From Rhodococcus sp. 105337 (GTDB taxonomy: Bacteria; Actinomycetota; Actinomycetes; Mycobacteriales; Mycobacteriaceae): a DNA stretch of 64,000 nucleotides. Both the position numbers and the translations under genes were made by a program. Each line of letters opens with the position of its first letter. Within the stretch, counting starts at the first letter, position 1. Location of the stretch: positions 152,797-216,796 of the forward strand of contig NZ_JABAGQ010000008.1 in the NCBI RefSeq assembly GCF_012844225.1, in the 5' to 3' direction. Below are positions 42,665-50,792 of this stretch, piece by piece. Below the pieces are notes generated by a model. The model had not been told where the DNA came from and made no database searches. It saw only the letters and a list, made by a program, of their open reading frames with translations.

Positions 42665-44908
42665 TTACCCGTTGGCGGCATCGAGCAGGCGCTGAATCTC
42701 GTCCTCGCCGATCCCGAAATCGCCGAAGCTGAGAATCCGGCCGATGGGCATCGACGCTGCCATGGCGAGGACCGCAGGATCGAGGGCCGGAGCCTGCCGG
42801 TCTCCCGATGCCACGAAGATCGTCGAGAGTGCTTCGGCAGCAGCAGGGTTGGCCAGAACTTCACCGATCGACGACTCCAACGTCAACGGCACGTTCACGG
42901 TATCGCCGGCGACTTCCGCAGTTGCCGTGACCCGGATGTCGCGGCTCGACGCGCCGACCTCCACGGTGTACACGCCGCCCTCCACCACCCACGTATCGAC
43001 ACGCGTGTCCCAGTAGGCGAGGTCCGATCGACGAACCGCGATTCGGACCTCCCGCGACTCGCCGGGTCCGAGAAATACCTTCGCGAATCCCTTCAACTCG
43101 CGGGGTGCCCGCGACACGGCGGACGACGGCAGCGAGACGTACACCTGCACGACTTCAGACCCGGCGCGGTCGCCGGTGTTGGTCACCGCGACGGTCACGG
43201 TCGGATCGTCACCAGCGGTTACGGCCGCGGCACCGTACTCGAAGGTCGTGTACGACAAGCCATGTCCGAACGGGAACGACACATCTTGGCGTCGTGCATC
43301 GAAGCCGCGGTAGCCGACGAACAATCCTTCCCCGTAGCGGACGTGCCCGTGCTCGCCCGGGAAGTTCGTGAACGAGTGAGTGTCCTCGAGCCTGAGCGGG
43401 ATCGTTTCGGCGAGACGCCCGGACGGGTTGACGATGCCGAACAGCACGTCGGCCAGCGCGCCGCCCCCCGCTTGTCCGAGCAGAAACCCTTCGACGATCC
43501 CGGGCACCTTGTGCGCGAAGCCGGAGACCCGCACGACACCTCCGTTGGAGAGGACGACCACCGTGTCGGGGTTCGCCGCAACCACGTCGTCGAGCAGTCG
43601 TAGTTGCTCGGACGGGAGTTCGAGATCGGGGCGGTCGAAGCCTTCCGATTCGAGTTCGGAGGGGAGTCCGAGGAACAGAACAGCCACCTCGGCGCCGGCA
43701 GCGGCGTCGACGGCAGCCGTGCGGAGTGCGTCGTCGGCGGTACCGTCGAGCAAGTACCCCGCGGCAAAAGCGACATTCCCGGACGCGAGTGCGTTGATCT
43801 CGTCGAGCGGTGTGTCGATCCGGGTGGGATTGATCCGCGACGATCCCGCTCCCTGATACCTGGGAGTGCGGGCGAGTTCGCCGATCAACGCAACGTCGAC
43901 GTCGAGAGGGAGTGGAAGCAGGGCGCGCTCGTTCTGCAGGAGCACGACGCTCGCTGCCGCAGCTTCCCGTGCGAGGGCATGGTGGTCGTCGGCGTTGTAG
44001 GTCGCGTCGGCGTCGGCGCGCGAGGCGACGCGGCCGACGAGGTCGACGACCCGCGCTGCTGCCGTGTCGAGCACCGTTTCGTCCAGCGCGCCCGACCGCA
44101 CCGCGTCGACGATCTCCTGATCCGTGCGACCTCCGCTCGACGGCATCTCGAGGTCGAGGCCCGCTGCCACCGCAGCGACCCGATCGGCGACGGCGCCCCA
44201 GTCACTGACGACAAGACCGTCGAATCCCCACTCACCTCGCAGCACGCCGGTGAGCAGCCACGGATTCTGCGACGAGTAGACCCCGTTGATGCGGTTGTAC
44301 GAGCACATCACCGTCCAGGGACGTGCATCCTCGACGACGCGCTGGAAAGCGCGCAGGTAGATCTCCCGTAAAGGTCGCGGGTCGACGTCCGCCGACACAC
44401 GCATCCGGTCGGTTTCCTGGTTGTTCGCCGCGAAGTGCTTCAGGGACGCACCGACACCCTGCGACTGGATGCCCCGAGCCAGCGCGGTGCCGAGGATGCC
44501 GGCGAGCAACGGATCCTCCGACAAATATTCGAAGTTCCGTCCGCACAGCGGCGACCGCTTGATGTTGATCCCCGGACCGAGCAGCACGCCGACCTGCTCG
44601 GCGCGGGCTTCGGACCCGAGCGCAACGCCGACACGTTCCAGAAGGGCCGCGTCGAACGAGCAACCGAGCGCGACGGCGGGCGGAAAGCAGGTCGCCGGTA
44701 CCGAGTCGGCGAGCCCGAGATGGTCGCCGCCCTCGGACTGCTTGCGGACACCGTGCGGCCCGTCTGTGAGCATGATCGACGGAATGCCCAACCGGGTAAG
44801 CGGTTTGGTGAACCAGAAGTTCAGCCCGCTGGTCAAGCCCGCCTTCTCTTCGAGAGTTGCTCCGGCGACGATGCCGGCGGGGGAGCGGTTCGGTGCGTCC
44901 TCGGTCAT
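42665..44908 (-). CDS. Glycoside hydrolase family 3 beta-glucosidase
   Basis: A 747-residue cytoplasmic GH3 enzyme. The N-terminal barrel holds LTDGPHGVR, KHFAANNQETDR (157-168, substrate-binding Lys-His) and the nucleophile D236 in VVSDWGA. The alpha/beta sandwich domain follows (VVLLQNERALLPL; GLPSELESEGFDR, which holds the probable acid/base), and a fibronectin-III-like domain (VTVAVTNTGDRAGSEVVQVYV). It releases terminal beta-linked glucose. There is no signal peptide. ATG 44908 has AAGGAG ahead; the open frame continues upstream but is not coding. A 90-residue C-terminal tail ends in the sequence that is copied at 41511-41561. Confidence 0.92.
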   Translation of the reverse strand: MTEDAPNRSPAGIVAGATLEEKAGLTSGLNFWFTKPLTRLGIPSIMLTDGPHGVRKQSEGGDHLGLADSVPATCFPPAVALGCSFDAALLERVGVALGSEARAEQVGVLLGPGINIKRSPLCGRNFEYLSEDPLLAGILGTALARGIQSQGVGASLKHFAANNQETDRMRVSADVDPRPLREIYLRAFQRVVEDARPWTVMCSYNRINGVYSSQNPWLLTGVLRGEWGFDGLVVSDWGAVADRVAAVAAGLDLEMPSSGGRTDQEIVDAVRSGALDETVLDTAAARVVDLVGRVASRADADATYNADDHHALAREAAAASVVLLQNERALLPLPLDVDVALIGELARTPRYQGAGSSRINPTRIDTPLDEINALASGNVAFAAGYLLDGTADDALRTAAVDAAAGAEVAVLFLGLPSELESEGFDRPDLELPSEQLRLLDDVVAANPDTVVVLSNGGVVRVSGFAHKVPGIVEGFLLGQAGGGALADVLFGIVNPSGRLAETIPLRLEDTHSFTNFPGEHGHVRYGEGLFVGYRGFDARRQDVSFPFGHGLSYTTFEYGAAAVTAGDDPTVTVAVTNTGDRAGSEVVQVYVSLPSSAVSRAPRELKGFAKVFLGPGESREVRIAVRRSDLAYWDTRVDTWVVEGGVYTVEVGASSRDIRVTATAEVAGDTVNVPLTLESSIGEVLANPAAAEALSTIFVASGDRQAPALDPAVLAMAASMPIGRILSFGDFGIGEDEIQRLLDAANG

Positions 44909-45019
44909 CGGGCTCCTTCGACGGGGCTTCGCAGCAGCGTATCCCCGTCGAAGTGGGTGAGTGTGTGGGTCGGGAATTCGGGTACCACGACAGGACCAGC
45001 CGCTTCCAGGAGGATGTCG

Positions 45020-45646
45020 ATGGACACCGTGACAAAACTGCTCGATCGCGCCGGACGAACGTACGCGGAGGATGCGGGCATCACACTGAAAGACACCCCG
45101 AAGCCCTTGTTCGAGCTTCTCGTCCTCGCGTTGCTGTCGAGTACGCGAATATCGGCGGATATCGCCGTCGCTGCGGCGAAAGAACTGTTTCAGGCAGGAT
45201 GGCGTACCCCGGAGGCAATGGCGAAGGCGCCACGTCCGGACGTGATTGCTGCGCTCGGACGCGGTCACTACGTTCGGTACGACGAGAGCACTGCCACTCG
45301 GTTGCGCGAGATGGGCGAACGAGTCGAATCCGAGTACCAGGGCGATCTGAGAAAACTGGCACAGCGTGCTGACGGTGACGCTGCGGCAGCGGCCCGTCTG
45401 CTGGAGGAATTCGACGGAATCGGACCTGTGGGAGCGGAAATCTTCCTGCGCGAAGTCCAGGACGTGTGGACCTGGCTCCGGCCCTACCTCGACAAGCGTG
45501 CCCGGCAAGGCGCCGAAGCGCTCGGTGTGCCCGCAGAGTCGGAGAAATTGGAGAAGCACGCGCCCGACGGCCGGTTCGCTCCGCTTGCCGCGGCGCTCGT
45601 ACGCGTCTCGCTGGACGACGACCTACTCGAGGATGTGCGCGGCTGA
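45020..45646 (+). CDS. HhH-GPD / endonuclease III-like protein, catalytic Lys not seen
   Basis: A 208-residue protein with the helical layout of the endonuclease III superfamily: LFELLVLALLSSTRISADIAVAAAKELF, then a helix-hairpin-helix EFDGIGPVGAEIFLRE. The hairpin of true glycosylase/lyases is GxGxKTA with a catalytic Lys; here Pro-Val takes that place. The Asp that follows (VDTHV in relatives) reads VWTWLRPYLD. The four-cysteine iron-sulfur loop is absent. It may bind DNA without lyase action. AGGAGG lies 7 bases ahead of ATG 45020. It is divergent from the GH3 gene. Confidence 0.75.
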   Translation: MDTVTKLLDRAGRTYAEDAGITLKDTPKPLFELLVLALLSSTRISADIAVAAAKELFQAGWRTPEAMAKAPRPDVIAALGRGHYVRYDESTATRLREMGERVESEYQGDLRKLAQRADGDAAAAARLLEEFDGIGPVGAEIFLREVQDVWTWLRPYLDKRARQGAEALGVPAESEKLEKHAPDGRFAPLAAALVRVSLDDDLLEDVRG

Positions 45647-45650
45647 TCGG

Positions 45651-46283
45651 TCACGCACCTTCGACTGCCGCCAGGAGCATCTTCGCCGCTACCGAGATCA
45701 GCTTCGTCCGGTCGGCATCCGGGGGCCGGAGCAGGGCGATCCGGGAGCACAGACTCGCGGTGGCACCCATGACGATGAAGACCAGGTCGTCGAGTGCGTC
45801 GTCGTCGAGATCGGGGCGCAGGCGTGTGGGAATGATGCGCGCCAAGGGGCGGAGGGGGGCCTCGATGTCGGCCCAGGCGAAGCCGAACTCGGCCTCGTTC
45901 GAGGTGTAGGACACTCGCAGGACCGGGGCGTGCTTCTCGAATGCCGAGGTGAGCCCCTCCACGACCGTGACCATAGCGTCGAGAGACGCCTGGTCCATCG
46001 CGCGGGCGATTGCCGTCGACAGCGCCGTGGTGATGTTGTGGACGGCCGTCATCCTCAGTTCGTCGATGATGGCGTCCATGTCCGGGAAGTAGCGGTAGAC
46101 GGTGCCGATGCTCACGTGGGCGTGTTCGGCGAGAGCCGTCGTACTGACGCGTGCCCCGGGCCGACGCTCGAGAAGCTCGTGCGTGGACGTGAGAAGGTGC
46201 GTACGCATCTCTCTGGCACGGCGCTGAGTCGGGGATGTTCGTACCCCTCTACCGGCCGAATTGCCGTTCGGTGTGCTGGTCAC
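45651..46283 (-). CDS. TetR-family regulator, divergent from the MpaB-like gene
   Basis: A 210-residue repressor. Residues 15-65 form the TetR DNA-binding region (REMRTHLLTSTHELLERRPGA, VSTTALAEHAHVSIGTVYRYFPDMDAI). The remainder is helical and should bind a ligand. GTG 46283 is used because it begins a short polar leader before the domain and lies inside the inverted repeat at 46281-46315; an ATG further upstream would run through the neighbour's promoter. It is back to back with the oxygenase gene at 46321 and most likely represses it and itself. Confidence 0.82.
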   Translation of the reverse strand: MTSTPNGNSAGRGVRTSPTQRRAREMRTHLLTSTHELLERRPGARVSTTALAEHAHVSIGTVYRYFPDMDAIIDELRMTAVHNITTALSTAIARAMDQASLDAMVTVVEGLTSAFEKHAPVLRVSYTSNEAEFGFAWADIEAPLRPLARIIPTRLRPDLDDDALDDLVFIVMGATASLCSRIALLRPPDADRTKLISVAAKMLLAAVEGA

Positions 46284-46315
46284 AAGAAATGAATAGTAAG
46301 TGAGGATTTCTCGTG
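46281..46315. promoter_or_regulatory. Operator-like inverted repeat between TetR and MpaB-like genes
   Basis: CACAAGAAAT and ATTTCTCGTG, nine of ten bases complementary, with a 15-base spacer that holds a TACTAT -10-like hexamer on the minus strand. It covers the TetR start codon and ends 5 bases before the oxygenase start. Confidence 0.5.
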
Positions 46316-46320
46316 TTTGC

Positions 46321-47505
46321 ATGGAATGTATGAATCGACGCATTCCGCGCGAACTTGTCAACGCAGATCTCGCTGTGCGTCGCTACGGCGACCTCGGAAG
46401 CAGGTGGCTGGACGGGATGTGGCAGGCCGACCCACTGGCCGACGCGGTCGTCGCCGACGATTTCGGTTCCTCCTCGGCCACAGCCGAAGTACGCAGGGCG
46501 TTGGCAGACGGTATCCACGCTGTCCCGAACGCTCCCGAGTCGCTACGAGCGCTGTTCACACGCCTCGACGACGAACCCGAGTGGCTCGACCACGACCGCC
46601 TGGACCACGCTGCCGATGCCCTCATCCGTCACACCCCCGTGATGGGCATGGTGCTCGGGGCGGCGTCGCTGCTTCGGGGTGCCGCCAGTGAGATCGCCGG
46701 GAAGCCTCTCGCGCTGACCGGTCGTTACGTGAGTCAGCCGGCGGTGCGCTCCGTCGAGGTGGGGGAGTGGCTGCGGCATGTGATCGCGCGAGACGGAATG
46801 CGCCGCAACGGAGAAGGTTTCGCATTCACCGTCCGGGTGCGGCTCATCCACGCACACGTGCGCCGGGGCATCGTCGCGAGCGGACTGTGGGACGAGGACG
46901 CATGGGGTGTGCCGATCCCTCAGCCCTATATGGCGTTCACCATCGCCGAATTCGGGCACATCTGTGTCGAAGCGATGCAGACGCTCGGCGTGCGTTTCAC
47001 CCGCACGGAACTCGACGACATCTACCACCTGTGGCGCTACGTCGGGCATGTGATCGGCATGAGCGACGAACTCAACCTGTGTAAAGAAGCCGATCACGTG
47101 CTCGTCGAGGAGTTGTACCGGTTGACCTCTCCGGGACCGAGCCAGGACGACCGAGATTTCGTGGCCGCACTCACCGACGACTATCTCGTCCCGGAACTCG
47201 CGAACCTCCTGCCCGGAAACGACCGTGTGCGAACATCTCTCGCTCGCACGCTGATGCACAGCCTGCAGCGTGTCTTCGTAGGTGACGCGGAGGCCGATGC
47301 GCTGGGGATCCCGGACAGCCCGCTCAAGCACGTGGTGCGCCGGGCCGGCCCCGCGCTCGCCCTCGTCAACCGGATCCAGGAGCGGCGCTACCCGGACAAG
47401 GCTCGGACCACAGCGCGGGCGTACAAGGTTCGGGACGCAGCGATGGACCGTATGCGCGTGGACTACGGCGTCGCCCACGACCTGGTGGACGCCGCTCCCC
47501 GTTAA
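46321..47505 (+). CDS. MpaB/Lcp-like heme oxygenase (DUF2236)
   Basis: A 394-residue protein of the oxygenase-MpaB family, which includes the rubber-cleaving latex clearing protein. The family core is present: T170, R174 and H177 in FTVRVRLIHAHVRRG (the His binds heme in Lcp), and WGVPIPQPYMAFTIAEFG. Unlike secreted Lcp there is no Tat signal, so it acts inside the cell. The substrate is unknown; related proteins act on isoprenoid or lipid double bonds. ATG 46321 or ATG 46330 could start it. The TetR gene is divergent with a shared operator-like repeat. An imperfect hairpin follows at 47532-47580. Confidence 0.83.
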   Translation: MECMNRRIPRELVNADLAVRRYGDLGSRWLDGMWQADPLADAVVADDFGSSSATAEVRRALADGIHAVPNAPESLRALFTRLDDEPEWLDHDRLDHAADALIRHTPVMGMVLGAASLLRGAASEIAGKPLALTGRYVSQPAVRSVEVGEWLRHVIARDGMRRNGEGFAFTVRVRLIHAHVRRGIVASGLWDEDAWGVPIPQPYMAFTIAEFGHICVEAMQTLGVRFTRTELDDIYHLWRYVGHVIGMSDELNLCKEADHVLVEELYRLTSPGPSQDDRDFVAALTDDYLVPELANLLPGNDRVRTSLARTLMHSLQRVFVGDAEADALGIPDSPLKHVVRRAGPALALVNRIQERRYPDKARTTARAYKVRDAAMDRMRVDYGVAHDLVDAAPR

Positions 47506-47531
47506 CCATCTGAAAGAGAGGAAATGCTCGC

Positions 47532-47580
47532 CGAATGGAGATTTGCGCGGCGAATATCGTGAGCGAATCTCCGTTCGACG
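47532..47580. terminator. Imperfect inverted repeat after the MpaB-like gene
   Basis: CGAATGGAGATTTGC pairs with GCGAATCTCCGTTCG (13 of 15) across a 19-base loop, between two converging genes. Confidence 0.45.
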
Positions 47581-47593
47581 CGCAGATCAGGAT

Positions 47594-47923
47594 CTACACG
47601 TCCCTGTCCGCGGTATCGAGTGCGCGTGCCCAGTCGAATTGCGCGTCGAGGAAGTCCTCGCCTCCCGCCGCGAACGCGTCGCGCAGCTGGGTGAGAGTGT
47701 CGATGAATTGCTCGATCCGTTCGTAGGCGGATTCGGGTGTGCCGGCCGCCTTGCGGCTGTAACCGGCGGCGAGTTGCCGGGCGGATTCGAGGTCGCCGAA
47801 GCCGTTCGCGGAGACGAGATTTTTTGCTTTGATCCTTGAGTTTTCGAACTCGGCGAGCATCGTCTCGCAAATGGCGACGATCTCATCAATAACGGGTGGG
47901 TCGAGTCTCGTGAATTCTGACAT
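47594..47923 (-). CDS. WXG100-like helical protein, copy C
   Basis: A 109-residue paralogue of the products at 40405 and 41578. GFGDLESARQLAAGYSRKAAGTPESA and the following helix are kept with scattered changes (about three quarters alike), while the first 40 residues (MSEFTRLDPPVIDEIVAICE, then ENSRIKAKNLVSAN) differ more. It ends DWARALDTADRDV. AAAGGGAG precedes ATG 47923. It follows the third DUF3558 gene by 22 bases. It is an older copy that shows the pair is a stable unit. Confidence 0.75.
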   Translation of the reverse strand: MSEFTRLDPPVIDEIVAICETMLAEFENSRIKAKNLVSANGFGDLESARQLAAGYSRKAAGTPESAYERIEQFIDTLTQLRDAFAAGGEDFLDAQFDWARALDTADRDV

Positions 47924-47945
47924 GGCTCCCTTTGGGGTGGGCGGA

Positions 47946-48548
47946 TCAACTACCGATGAATGGTTCAGCCGCTCGCACGAGAGGTTCCATATCTGCGCAC
48001 CACTCATTCTGTGGAACCGCGCCGGCATGATCCTTGTTGTAGAGCCTGCTGAATATGACGATTCCGAACGTGCTCTGCAGGACGTATGTACATGCGTCCT
48101 TGATGCTCGGGTCAAGTTCTAGGAGCGCGGTTCGGCCGTTCACGGTGGTGGCGGTAGCCACGTGTCCGTTCTTGGCGATCTCTTCGTCGAGGGATACGTT
48201 GCCTGCAAGAACGCTGAGGCTGTATCCCCGTCTTACGCCGGGAATCGGGTCGGACTTCCGGTACGTGCAACCCAGGAACGTGTACGACCCCATCGGCATA
48301 TCCGAAAACTCTTTGTGCGCCGCGTTGTAACCGGCCTCCGTCATCACGTCGTCGGGGAGGTCGAGGCACGGATCGAAGGTGACGGGAGGACGTCCGGAGT
48401 CGTCGACGACGCGCGGTGTGCGCACTTCCGACGTCTCGACAACCGTCTCGGCTCGAGCACGTTCGTCGGGGGGTGGTGGAGACCCGCATCCTGTCGTGAC
48501 AGCTATTGCGGCCACGAGAGAACACGTCGCCAAGCCCCGCCTGCTCAT
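47946..48548 (-). CDS. DUF3558 lipoprotein, copy C
   Basis: A 200-residue lipoprotein. The signal peptide MSRRGLATCSLVAAIAVTTGC ends with the lipobox. The mature protein has VVDDSGRPPVTFDPCLDLPDDV, GSYTFLGCTYRKSDPIPG, LAGNVSLDEEIAKNGHVATATTVNGRTALLELD and CTYVLQSTFGIVIFSR. It is closer to copy B than to copy A in the second half. ATG 48548 comes after GGGGGGG, the same place as the GTG starts of the other copies. The promoter element TGTGCTAGCGTCTG lies 28-41 bases upstream. Confidence 0.82.
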   Translation of the reverse strand: MSRRGLATCSLVAAIAVTTGCGSPPPPDERARAETVVETSEVRTPRVVDDSGRPPVTFDPCLDLPDDVMTEAGYNAAHKEFSDMPMGSYTFLGCTYRKSDPIPGVRRGYSLSVLAGNVSLDEEIAKNGHVATATTVNGRTALLELDPSIKDACTYVLQSTFGIVIFSRLYNKDHAGAVPQNEWCADMEPLVRAAEPFIGS

Positions 48549-48576
48549 GAGCCCCCCCGGATCCGCAGTTGGCGCC

Positions 48577-48590
48577 AGACGCTAGCACAC
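48577..48590 (-). promoter_or_regulatory. Extended -10 promoter element, module C
   Basis: TGTGCTAGCGTCTG on the minus strand, kept although the surrounding DNA has diverged from modules A and B. Confidence 0.55.
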
Positions 48591-48633
48591 CCGGTTCGGC
48601 GGAGCGGAACGAACTTCGGCGGAGTCCGCGCCC

Positions 48634-50430
48634 TCAGCCTGGTCCCGCAGAGAGGGCATCGAAGACGCGCTGAGCGAATGCCTGGTCCTCAATTCCCAGG
48701 ATGTCCGCCCAGAAATACGCTGCTTCGGTGCCGTAGTCATGGCCGTGGCCACTGGGTACGTCAGCGGCGAACACCATGTCCAGGGTCACCTGCCAGAACG
48801 TCACGAACGGGATCCACGACATGCTCTTGTCGACATCGGCGCCGCGCTCTTCCCGGAGCCAATCGGGGCGGTTCAGGATCAGGTCGGTGGACCACCAGAC
48901 GATCGGATCGCTCGGGTGCTGCCAGTACACGATGCGGGGGAACTCCCATTGGCGCAGTCCGGGAAGGTCGGTGAGATCTGCAGGTGTGGCGGCGAAGCGC
49001 ACATTCTGACCGCCGTAGACGACGGGGAGGATTTCGCGGCTGCCCGGATCGCGCGAGTCGGTGATCCTGCGCCACTGCTCGGTGAAATCGGGGGTGCCCA
49101 CCCACAGGGCGCCGTCGGTGCGGGTAATCATGTCCTGCGCCCCGGAGAACGCCGACTGGCCGCCGTACGATCCGAGGGATTCACCGAAGACCAGTAGCTT
49201 CGGCCGTGTGTTCGGGTCCAGGTCGCTCCAGCGGTCGTACACGGCTTCGAACAGTGCGCGACCGGCGTTGCGTGGGGAAACCCGGTCGGCGAGGAACGCC
49301 AGCGGACTCGCCAGAAAGGAGTACTGCATCGCGGCGATCGCCGAGTTCCCGTCCGCGAGGTATTCGAGGCTGGACGCGACGTCTTCGTTGACCCATCCAC
49401 GTCCCGTCGTGGTGGCGACGGCCAGATACTCCCGATCGAATGCGTTCGTGCGGTCGAGTTCCGCCACCACACGTGAAGCCAGGGTGTCCATCTCTTCGGG
49501 TTCGGACTGTCCTCCGGCGTTCTCGATCGAGCGGTAACCCGCGTAGACCCGGATCGGCATCATGGCCGGCCTACCGGTGACCGCGCCGATCTCCTCCGGT
49601 GTCGGTCCGCCGGCGACGAACGTCCGGCCTTCGCGTCCGAGCGAGTCCCACGGTTGTTCCGACGCGTCGGATCCGGACCGGTCGGGCGACTGCGGTTGCA
49701 CGACACCGGCTGCGGTGCCCTCGTCGACCACCTTCGCCGACCCGTCGGCGATACGCGTGATCCCGGCCGCGAGCAGGCCCTCGAGCGCAAGAAATACGAC
49801 GGCTCCCACCACCACGACACTCACTGCCCGCGCGACGGGCACCGGCAGAATCCGCACGACCTGCCGAGTGATGAACTGCGCGACACGACGCAGACCTCGC
49901 CCTATGAGAAGGAGGATCAGCGAGAGGAACAGGGCTACGGCCAGCACGCCGGGATAGTCCCAGTTGCTTCCGCTCTCGATGCCCACGAGTTCGCGGCTGA
50001 TGTTCTGCCAGCGCGACCCGAGCGCGAGGAACGTCGGCACCACCACGATCGCGACCAACGCGAGCAGTATCCAGAGGACCTTTGCGGCTTTCGGTGGCAC
50101 TCGGACGTCGAATCCGCATTTGCGTATCCCCCATGCCACCAGGACGCCGATCCCGTAGCCCGTCACGATGCTGATTCCGGTGGCGACCCCCTGCAGATAC
50201 CACGCACGCGGAAGTAGCGAGGGCGTGAGCGACCAGCAATAGAATAGCAACGCCACCACCAGCCCGAGGAAGCTGAACCGACTGAGCCACTTCATGATTC
50301 CATGCCGCATTCGCATGGGAAGGGAGACGCGTTCATGAGGCGCGGGGGCCGGAGTGGTGTCGGTCGTCGTCGTCACGGGCGGGTCGCTTTCGTCGTAGGA
50401 CGTTCTGCCGGCGGGCTGTAGTTCGTCCAT
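48634..50430 (-). CDS. Membrane-anchored alpha/beta hydrolase (Rv1069c-like)
   Basis: A 598-residue protein. A Pro/Thr-rich leader (1-50) is followed by five or six membrane helices to about residue 240 (FSFLGLVVALLFYCWSLTPSLLP; LWILLALVAIVVVPTFLAL). A hydrolase domain then runs to the end, with the nucleophile Ser in VFGESLGSYGGQ and HPSDPIVWWSTD before the His-containing SGHGHDYG. The layout matches a family of uncharacterised mycobacterial membrane hydrolases, from memory. The catalytic domain likely faces outside or inside depending on helix number, which I cannot fix. ATG 50430 is chosen; the frame continues upstream without family likeness. Substrate unknown. Confidence 0.75.
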   Translation of the reverse strand: MDELQPAGRTSYDESDPPVTTTTDTTPAPAPHERVSLPMRMRHGIMKWLSRFSFLGLVVALLFYCWSLTPSLLPRAWYLQGVATGISIVTGYGIGVLVAWGIRKCGFDVRVPPKAAKVLWILLALVAIVVVPTFLALGSRWQNISRELVGIESGSNWDYPGVLAVALFLSLILLLIGRGLRRVAQFITRQVVRILPVPVARAVSVVVVGAVVFLALEGLLAAGITRIADGSAKVVDEGTAAGVVQPQSPDRSGSDASEQPWDSLGREGRTFVAGGPTPEEIGAVTGRPAMMPIRVYAGYRSIENAGGQSEPEEMDTLASRVVAELDRTNAFDREYLAVATTTGRGWVNEDVASSLEYLADGNSAIAAMQYSFLASPLAFLADRVSPRNAGRALFEAVYDRWSDLDPNTRPKLLVFGESLGSYGGQSAFSGAQDMITRTDGALWVGTPDFTEQWRRITDSRDPGSREILPVVYGGQNVRFAATPADLTDLPGLRQWEFPRIVYWQHPSDPIVWWSTDLILNRPDWLREERGADVDKSMSWIPFVTFWQVTLDMVFAADVPSGHGHDYGTEAAYFWADILGIEDQAFAQRVFDALSAGPG

Positions 50431-50792
50431 TCCGTTTCGACTTTTGCGCCGGAGCCACGTCGAGGGGACGGAATTCGATGCCGTGCGACGAAAACTAGCA
50501 GAATGAGGGGGTAATTCTCGGGAGAAGAGGCCATGGAATTCCGATCGACAGCGACGGTTTCCGGAAGGCGCGTCCCGGCACAGTTCCGCGCGGCGATGAG
50601 GACTGATCTCGTCCGCACCGGGTCGCTGCGTCTCGATGCGGACGGAAGCGGCATATCGGTTGCTCCGGACCGGATTCGGCGTGATCGGCATGCGTGCGGT
50701 CGCGGCGTCCGAAAGCCCGGATATGCCCCGGAGACGTCCCGGCCGGTGTCATTCTGGAGAGTGAATCGCCATCGATCGGCGGGAGGCCGAGG

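Larger units (their letters stand above)
41561..42717 (-). repeat. Tandem duplication unit, copy B
   Basis: The second unit, reaching into the end of the intact GH3 gene. Compared with copy A, the stretch from about 42332 to 42717 and from 41561 to 41787 is nearly identical, while 41788-42331 is highly diverged. Confidence 0.85.

Noticed and set aside
49571..50290. Open frames out of phase inside the membrane hydrolase gene
   Set aside because: They share the strand but not the frame with a protein that has clear membrane helices and a hydrolase motif; Arg-rich shadow.
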